Positions 7,201 to 11,556 of a stretch of 11,556 nucleotides of DNA are shown here, in pieces. Position numbers and translations under genes: made by a program. The stretch is taken from positions 1 through 11,556 of the forward strand of contig MU634538.1 of assembly GCA_026770595.1 (NCBI GenBank), given 5' to 3'. Numbering within the stretch: the first letter of the stretch is position 1; every line of letters starts with the position of its first letter. Below the pieces are notes generated by a model. The model ran no database searches, was not told the origin of the DNA, and saw only the letters and a program-made list of their open reading frames with translations. Source of the stretch: Ochromonadaceae sp. CCMP2298. Its lineage: Eukaryota; Sar; Synurophyceae; Ochromonadales; Ochromonadaceae.

Positions 7201-9362
7201 ACGCAGAGCGCACCGGCGTGTCCTTCCTGCACTGCTATGCCATGAAATGCGCCCCCCTGTCGTACCTCCTGCACCGCGCTGTGGCCGCTGGGTGCGGGCT
7301 GGAGGTGGCCTCGCTGATGGAGCTGAAACAAGCACTGAGATGCGGTTGCCCCCCCGCTAAGGTACACATGTGTCTCTCTATCTCTCTCTGTATATATCTT
7401 TCTCTCGCTCTCCACGCTGCAATGCATATTAAACCCCCTCTCTCTATGGCACTAATGTCTATTAACCCCCCTCTCTCTATGCAATGTCTATTAATCCCCC
7501 CCATAGATTGTGTTCGACTCCCCCTGCAAGTCCGACAGCGACCTGCAGTTCGCCCTGAGACACGGCGTGATGGTGAACGCCAACAGCATCAGAGAGGTGG
7601 GCCGCATAGACGCGCAGCTGGGGGCGCTCAGAGAGGTAGGGATCGTGTCTCAGTCAGTAGTGGGGCTGAGAATCAACCCCCTGGTGAGTGCGGGGGCCAT
7701 CAGCGCCCTGTCTACGGGCACCTCTACGTCCAAATTCGGAGTGGCGGTGGTGGACCCAGAGGGGGTGCTGGCGGTGTTCAAACAGTACCCATTCCTATCA
7801 GGTATGAACCCCCCCCCCTCCCCTCTCTATGCTAATGCGTATCACCCCCCCTCCCCCTGCTATGGTGCTAATGCGTATTAAACCCCCTCTCTGGTGCTAA
7901 TGCGTATTAAACCCCCTCTATATTTGGTGCAAATGCGTATTAACCCTTTCTCTATTAACCCCTCTTTCTCTATAACCCCCTCTCTATGTGCCTAGGCCTC
8001 ATGTGTCACGTGGGCTCCCAGGGCATGGCGCTAGACACGATGCTGGACGCCGCCGGTACTACCTATACTCTAGTTATCCCTATAATACTCTGTACTGTCT
8101 ACTTATCCCTCCTACTCTATGCAACTACTCTATTTATCCCTCCTTTTACTATATGTAACTGTGTATTTACCCCCCTCCTACTATATGTAACTGTATCCCT
8201 CCTTTTACTGTGTCTCCCTCCTCCTACTATATGTAACGGTACGCCTCATAGTACGTACTTTCAAGCTAGCAGACGCCATCGACGCGCAGGCAGGCGGGCC
8301 CGGGGCGCGTATCAGGTAACCCCCCTCTATCCCCTCTACCACCTCTATCCCCTCTACACCCTCTACACCCTCTACACCCTCTACACCCTCTACACCCTCT
8401 ACACCCTCTACACCCTCTACACCCTCTACACCCTCTATCCCCTCTATCCCCTCTACCCCCTCTATGGTGATTCGTATTGAACCCTCTTTCTCTCAAAATG
8501 CGTATTATGTGACCCTGACCCTGACCCTGACCCTTACCCTAACCCTAACCCCTTACCCCTGACACTAACCCTAACCTCTAACCCCGAACCCCTGACCCTA
8601 ACCCTCTCTATCAGCCACATCGACGTGGGCGGTGGCCTGACTGCCAACCTTTTGTCCGACGAGGTGGTGCCCTCCTTCGCCGCGTACGCCAACCCCCTGG
8701 CCGAGGTGTGGCAGTCCTGTCTGTCGGAGGCACTAACAGGACGGGCCAAGCGCGTGCTGGTGACGGAGTTCGGGAAGGCCCTGGTGGCCAAGTGCGGCAC
8801 CATCGCAGCCCGCGTGGAGGACGTGTTCCCCATGGCCTCGGCGGATCTGGAGACGATGGTGGTGATGCAGGCGGGGGCGGACTTGCTACTGAGGACCTGC
8901 TACGCGCCTGTGCACTTCCAGCACCGCATGCAGATGCTGGACGCAGCCAAGCAGCCAATCACTGTGGCCCCCACACCCACTACCGCCCCCACCAACGCCC
9001 CCCAGTTGAATAAGTTCGGCTGGGAGGTGCCGGGGGGCGTGGCGGCGCGCGCGCAGGGCTGCGTGACACTCGGCGGCCCCCTGTGCTTCTCCGGCGACAT
9101 CCTGGGCCGACAGATGCCCCTGCCCACCCCCGCCCCAGGCGACGTGTGTGTGATCCTGGACGCCGGTGCGAACACCATATCGCTGCATAGCAGACACTGC
9201 TCCAGGCCCGCACCCCAGGTGTTCGCATTCCGTTCCGCAGGGGCACTGCTGGAACCCGCATTCCCCACCACCCCTACCACCACCACCCCGGCGGACAGCT
9301 ACATCGTGGCCTGCGTGAAGGACGCCGAGACGGACCAGCAGCTGCTGCAGTTCTGGGGATAA
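4248..9362 (+). CDS. Fused PLP protein: fold-type-I (class V-like) + fold-type-III (DAP/ornithine decarboxylase-like)
   Basis: Exons 4248-5291, 5414-6824, 6979-7361, 7507-7801, 7996-8055, 8270-8315 and 8615-9362 join in frame to 1,328 residues plus stop. The N-terminal half (about 180-818) is an aminotransferase class V-like enzyme. It has phosphate-loop SGSD 269-272, VVDACQ with D427 and Q430, and TGSKFFTGPPF with the probable Schiff-base K454. The C-terminal half (820-1328) is a DapDC/ODC-type alpha/beta-barrel decarboxylase. It has YAMK with K908, VFDSPCK, SKFGV, HVGSQ with H1049, HIDVGGGL 1081-1088, TEFGK, LCFSGD with C1237, and DAGAN...SRHCSRP. The ATG at 4248 has weak context, while the in-frame ATG at 4323 (ACCATGG) is strong and would give 1,303 residues. 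No targeting leader is seen, so it is probably cytosolic. Substrate and pathway are unknown. Low-complexity inserts: GS repeat 290-298, poly-Gly near 670, STG repeat 859-867. Confidence 0.82.
4323..6824 (+). other. Fold-type-I PLP domain (aminotransferase class V-like)
   Basis: Covers the N-terminal half of the fusion, interrupted by the intron 5292-5413. The order phosphate loop, Asp that binds the pyridine N, Gln three residues on, then Ser-Lys 26 residues later matches class V (cysteine desulfurase-like) enzymes. Canonical class V has His-Lys at the last site; here it is Ser-Lys (S453-K454). The conserved-looking stretch GGLRAYLTPFDAPPAMPR and WLNFGLHLRW after the active site suggest a subfamily of its own. 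Residues 1-180 are alpha-helical in composition and match nothing I recognise. Confidence 0.7.
5292..5413 (+). repeat. PLP-gene intron 1 with (CCTA)n microsatellite
   Basis: 122-nt intron, phase 0, donor GTAAGG and acceptor TACTCCCAG. About 5365-5400 is a CTAC/CCTA tetranucleotide run that forms the pyrimidine-rich tract before the acceptor. Reading frame is open through it by chance, but the composition is clearly non-coding. Confidence 0.75.
6825..6978 (+). mobile_element. Introner copy 5 (PLP-gene intron 2, phase 1), at the junction of the two fused enzymes
   Basis: 154-nt intron with donor GTAGCC and acceptor ACCCCAG. The core is at 6868-6910 (GTCTTTTTATC, then CAAATCTGGTCTTTTCACCT). It reads in the sense direction of this plus-strand gene, exactly as the four SPP copies read in the sense of the minus-strand gene. 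It splits a Gly codon and joins the fold-type-I part to the decarboxylase part in frame (LFPG then TTPVPDVSL). It lacks the GGCCTCTCAG end of the SPP copies. Confidence 0.8.
7362..7506 (+). repeat. PLP-gene intron 3, CTCTCTATG/ATTAAACCC repeats
   Basis: 145-nt phase-0 intron (donor GTACAC, acceptor CCATAG). 7424-7503 holds about two and a half copies of a unit of roughly 35 bp containing ATTAAACCCCCTCTCTCTATG. The left part is a CT microsatellite. Confidence 0.7.
7802..7995 (+). repeat. PLP-gene intron 4, GCTAATGCGTATTAAACCC minisatellite
   Basis: 194-nt phase-1 intron (donor GTATGA, acceptor TGCCTAG). Four copies of GCTAATGCGTAT start at 7831, 7867, 7896 and 7929 (the last reads GCAAATGCGTAT). 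Each is followed by an A/C-rich ATTAAACCCCCTCTCT tail. The same word recurs in the intron 8316-8614. Confidence 0.75.
8056..8269 (+). repeat. PLP-gene intron 5, TACTATATGTAACTG repeats
   Basis: 214-nt phase-1 intron. The word TACTATATGTAAC occurs at 8147, 8179 and 8225, separated by CCCTCCTTTTA-like blocks. The acceptor that keeps the frame is CAAGCTAG ending at 8269. Using the earlier CAAG (ending 8265) would shift the frame and lose the ADAIDAQ reading. A CATAGTACGTAC word sits at about 8247-8258. Confidence 0.65.
8316..8614 (+). repeat. PLP-gene intron 6, 9-bp minisatellite and telomere-like CCCTAA/CCCTGA tract
   Basis: 299-nt phase-2 intron (donor GTAACC, acceptor CTATCAG). About 8325-8465 is a 9-bp tandem array, CCCTCTACA with CCCTCTATC variants at both ends, about 15 units. 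8466-8507 carries GGTGATTCGTATTGAACCC and AAAATGCGTATTA, related to intron 4. 8512-8606 is a hexamer tract beginning with several CCCTGA units, then CCCTTA, CCCTAA and degenerate variants, resembling telomeric repeat. Confidence 0.8.
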
Positions 9363-10049
9363 ACATGGGAACATGGGAACAGGGTTCTTGAGCAGGGGAA
9401 CAGCTGATAGGAGAACAGAACAGCGGCAGGGGGGCAGGGTCATTAGATGGGATTAAGGGTATATGGGTATAGGGATATAGGGGTGTATGGGCAGGTTCAG
9501 TACAGTGGGCGCAGGAGTGCAATTTTGAAGCAGCAGGAGGGCAGCGACAGCGGGAAAGCAGCAGTAGGGCGGTGTACAGTACATGTCGAGCCCGTCAGCC
9601 CCCTCCTCCCTGCATATAGCCTATAGCGCAGACCCTCACCCGCACCCCCACCATAGACCCTCACCCTCACTCCTGGGATCTGTCAACACGGACAGGGGGC
9701 TTACACAACAGGGACTTTATAAGTAGGGACCTTGCACGTATACGACATAAAGTAGGAGAGTAGGAGAAAGGAGAGTAGGAGAGAAACAGGGAGTATTTCC
9801 CTAATGAAGAAAAGTCTATAATAATGGGTCCAGTGCCACGGGGGGTTGTGAATTTCGCTTAGTCCCTTGTTTACCGCTTAGTCCCCTGAAAATATTCTTT
9901 GGGGTTGAAAACAACAGCGTTGAAAACAACAGCGTCCTCGGTCAAACTTTCGTTGAAGACACAGTCCTCGGTCAAACATTCGACACTTATTATCGACAGT
10001 CCACCATAACATTCACTGCCCTGTACCTACCCGAGCTCTCTATCAGACA
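9363..10049. other. Intergenic region with short direct repeats upstream of the LRR gene
   Basis: 687 bp with no convincing gene. 9363-9500 is A/G-rich with GGGAACA and GGGTATA words and should hold the 3' UTR of the PLP gene. 9740-9790 is purine-rich with repeated GTAGGAGA. Then come three direct-repeat pairs. CGCTTAGTCCC is at 9856 and 9875. The 15-bp GTTGAAAACAACAGC is in tandem at 9904-9933. GTCCTCGGTCAAAC is at 9934 and 9964. The pairs fall within 200 bp of the LRR start codon and could be promoter elements; nothing proves this. Confidence 0.5.
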
Positions 10050-11174
10050 ATGACCGAGGCGGGCTTGCCTGACTGGGCAGCGTTTCTGGGCAGCGGGGGC
10101 CCCTTTGCTTTGACAGTCGCTCCGTTCCTGTCCAACAGAGATATCTTCAATTTGGCGACGTGCTCCCGCAAGTTGCTCAGGCTGCGCTACGACCTGGGCA
10201 GGTGGGACTTCAGACTGGATGACAACACGTATGAGATCTTTAGTGCCATGCGCTACTCTGTGCCGCTCTGCTTCGAGGCGACAGGAGACTTCGACCTCGT
10301 TGCGTATCTGGGATCCCGTTTGAGAGCCTCAATGCGGACAAGGAGAGCGAGTGTTAATGCCCTGGCAGGCGTCCATACTCTGGATCTTCGTCACTGTAGT
10401 AGTATCAGGGATGTAAGCGCTCTCGGAGGCGTGCACACGCTGTATCTTAGTTACTGTATTGGTGTCAGGGATGTAAGTGCTCTCGGAGGCGTGCACACGC
10501 TGTATCTTTATAGCTGTCGTGGTATCTGGGATGTAAGTGCTCTCGGAGGCGTGCACACGCTGCATCTTACTAACTGTGATGGTATCAGGGATGTGAGCGC
10601 TCTCGGAGGCGTGCACACTCTGGATCTTAGTGGCTGTAATGGTATCAGGGATGTTAGTGCTCTCGGAGGCGTGCATACACTGGATCTGAGTTACTGTAAT
10701 GGTATCAGGAATGTGAGTGCTCTCGGAGGCGTACACACGCTGAATCTTAGTAGATGTAGTGGTATCAGGGATATGAGTGCCCTCGGAGGCGTGCATACGC
10801 TGACCCTTCATGGGTGTAGGGGCATCACTAATGTGAGTGCTCTAGGAGGTGTACACACGCTGGAGCTAACCTTCTGTACGGGTATCACGGATGTGAGTGC
10901 CTTGGGAGGCGTGCACACGCTGTATCTTAGTAGCTGTACTGGTATCAGGGATGTGAGCGCTCTCGGAGGCGTGCACACTCTGTATCTTAGTAGCTGTACT
11001 GGTATTAGGGATGTGAGCGCTCTCGGAGGCGTAAACTCGCTGCATCTTAGTGGCTGTACTGGTATCACGGATGTGAGTGCCTTGGTAGGCGTGCACACTC
11101 TGTTCCTTAGTGGCTGTACTGGTGTCACTGATGTGAGTGCTCTTGGAGGGGTGCACACGCTGTACCTGCCATAG
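10050..11174 (+). CDS. F-box-like protein with 20-residue leucine-rich repeats
   Basis: Single uninterrupted reading frame of 374 residues. The start ATG at 10050 has A at -3. Residues about 18-55 (ALTVAPFLSNRDIFNLATCSR and following) look like an F-box helical module: hydrophobic FL, then D-I-F-N-L-A-x-C-S. Residues 56-101 are a linker. From V102 on are 13 full copies of a 20-residue unit, VSALGGVHTLxLxxCxGIxD, and a final 13-residue partial unit ending in LP. No C-terminal cap follows the repeats. F-box proteins recruit substrates to SCF ubiquitin ligases through such repeats, so a substrate-adaptor role is likely but inferred. Lack of introns contrasts with both neighbours and fits a recently spread gene family or a gene of viral origin. 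The F-box call is weaker than the repeat call. Confidence 0.8.
   Translation: MTEAGLPDWAAFLGSGGPFALTVAPFLSNRDIFNLATCSRKLLRLRYDLGRWDFRLDDNTYEIFSAMRYSVPLCFEATGDFDLVAYLGSRLRASMRTRRASVNALAGVHTLDLRHCSSIRDVSALGGVHTLYLSYCIGVRDVSALGGVHTLYLYSCRGIWDVSALGGVHTLHLTNCDGIRDVSALGGVHTLDLSGCNGIRDVSALGGVHTLDLSYCNGIRNVSALGGVHTLNLSRCSGIRDMSALGGVHTLTLHGCRGITNVSALGGVHTLELTFCTGITDVSALGGVHTLYLSSCTGIRDVSALGGVHTLYLSSCTGIRDVSALGGVNSLHLSGCTGITDVSALVGVHTLFLSGCTGVTDVSALGGVHTLYLP
10353..11171 (+). repeat. 60-bp coding tandem repeat (LRR array), 13 full + 1 partial unit
   Basis: Each unit is exactly 60 bp with no indels. The stretch CTCGGAGGCGTGCACACGCT (with small changes) recurs in nearly every unit. Units 10 and 11 differ at only a few bases over 60 bp, and those differences sit mainly in the second half, pointing to recent duplication or conversion. 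Variation concentrates at unit positions 11, 13, 14, 16 and 19. Confidence 0.9.
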
Positions 11175-11556
11175 AGAGGAACAGAAGGGGGCTGAGCCTC
11201 ACTACACCTGTATAAGTAGTACGCATAGTACGCATAGTGCTCGCACCAGCTCTCATGATCGCTGTACCAATGAGTAAGGAATAGTGATCGCTGTAAGCCA
11301 TCCCAGCCCCAGCCCCAGCCCCAGCCCCAGCCCCTGTTCCATTCCGTCAACTGACAACTAATGTTAAGAAAAGTTGGGTGAGTACCAGACTTCGCTAGAG
11401 AGGTTAAGGGGAATAAGGGGATTAAGGGGGTTGAGGGGGCTAGGGGGTTAAATGGTGTTTCGCGTGTGCTTGTTTTGAACAGGTGCACAGTGGGGTGTAT
11501 GTGCTAGTATATGACATATGACATTATGAATTATGGCAGGACAGGAACTTGGGTAT
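11175..11556. other. 3' flank of the LRR gene with simple repeats
   Basis: No gene seen. It includes a CCCAGC hexamer run (11302-11334, five units) and short AGTACGCAT repeats near 11216-11240. It also has a G-rich stretch at 11403-11451 with six runs of at least three G, several preceded by TTA or AA. This last stretch could form a G-quadruplex and resembles degenerate telomere-type repeat. The last 60 bases have repeated ATGACAT words. Confidence 0.5.

Larger units (their letters stand above)
6990..9359 (+). other. Fold-type-III decarboxylase domain (Orn/DAP/Arg decarboxylase group 2)
   Basis: Barrel plus C-terminal sheet domain, about 509 residues, close to the length of a stand-alone DAP decarboxylase with a small insertion. 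PLP Lys (K908), His of HVGSQ, Gly triplet and catalytic Cys of CFSGD are all kept. Two usual signatures differ. The EPGR loop reads TEFGK, and the Tyr of DAGAY that contacts the PLP phosphate is Asn (DAGAN, N1266). The enzyme may therefore be a distant subfamily and need not act on diaminopimelate or ornithine. A Pro/Thr-rich insert lies at about 1197-1208. Confidence 0.75.

Noticed and set aside
7802-7995. CRISPR-like regularly spaced repeats
   Set aside because: Units are short, degenerate and lie in a spliced intron of a eukaryotic gene, with similar units in neighbouring introns; there is no spacer structure or cas context.
8266-8496. Collagen-like GCR repeat frame on the minus strand and YTL repeat frame on the plus strand
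   Set aside because: Both are readings of the 9-bp intron minisatellite; the true exon 8270-8315 ends before it.
8512-8606. Actual chromosome end or telomere
   Set aside because: Single-copy coding sequence continues on both sides and the tract is short and degenerate.
10329-11488. Long minus-strand open frames (160 and 226 codons) across the LRR gene
   Set aside because: A 60-bp period repeats the same stop-free antisense reading in every unit. Composition is an echo of the sense repeat, and the sense frame has clear LRR and F-box-like content.

Overview
This window is nuclear DNA of a eukaryote, most likely a photosynthetic stramenopile (heterokont) alga. Three observations support this. 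The two large genes are split by many GT-AG introns. One of them encodes a chloroplast stromal processing peptidase whose N-terminus looks like the bipartite signal-plus-transit leader of secondary red plastids (hydrophobic signal, then A-A-W at the cleavage point). A third gene carries a 20-residue leucine-rich repeat of a type I recall as expanded in some stramenopile algae and giant viruses. I cannot fix the genus from sequence alone.

Layout. Positions 1-3883 (minus strand): the 5' nine exons of a stromal processing peptidase (M16 metallopeptidase). The 3' part lies beyond the left edge. Positions 3884-4247: a divergent intergenic/promoter region. Positions 4248-9362 (plus strand): a seven-exon gene whose exons join in frame to a 1,328-residue protein. 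It fuses a fold-type-I PLP enzyme (aminotransferase class V-like) to a fold-type-III PLP enzyme (diaminopimelate/ornithine decarboxylase-like). Positions 9363-10049: an intergenic region with short direct repeats. Positions 10050-11174 (plus): an intronless F-box-like/LRR gene with 13 full and one partial 20-residue repeats. Positions 11175-11556: non-coding, with simple repeats.

The most notable non-genic signal is in the introns. Four introns of the peptidase gene (663-846, 1326-1495, 1859-2013, 3042-3202) and one of the PLP fusion gene (6825-6978) are homologous over essentially their whole length (154-184 bp). All are in sense orientation, in all three phases, and all sit at CAG|G sites. 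That is the signature of introners (mobile elements inserted as ready-made introns). The other introns are built from minisatellites and telomere-like repeats with a C-rich coding strand, and share a recurring TATTAAACCC motif.

The three genes do not form an operon-like unit. The peptidase acts in the plastid stroma on imported precursors. The PLP fusion has no visible targeting leader and an unknown substrate. The LRR protein is probably a protein-binding or ubiquitin-ligase adaptor. All splice joins were checked by hand for reading phase, and every join kept the frame.
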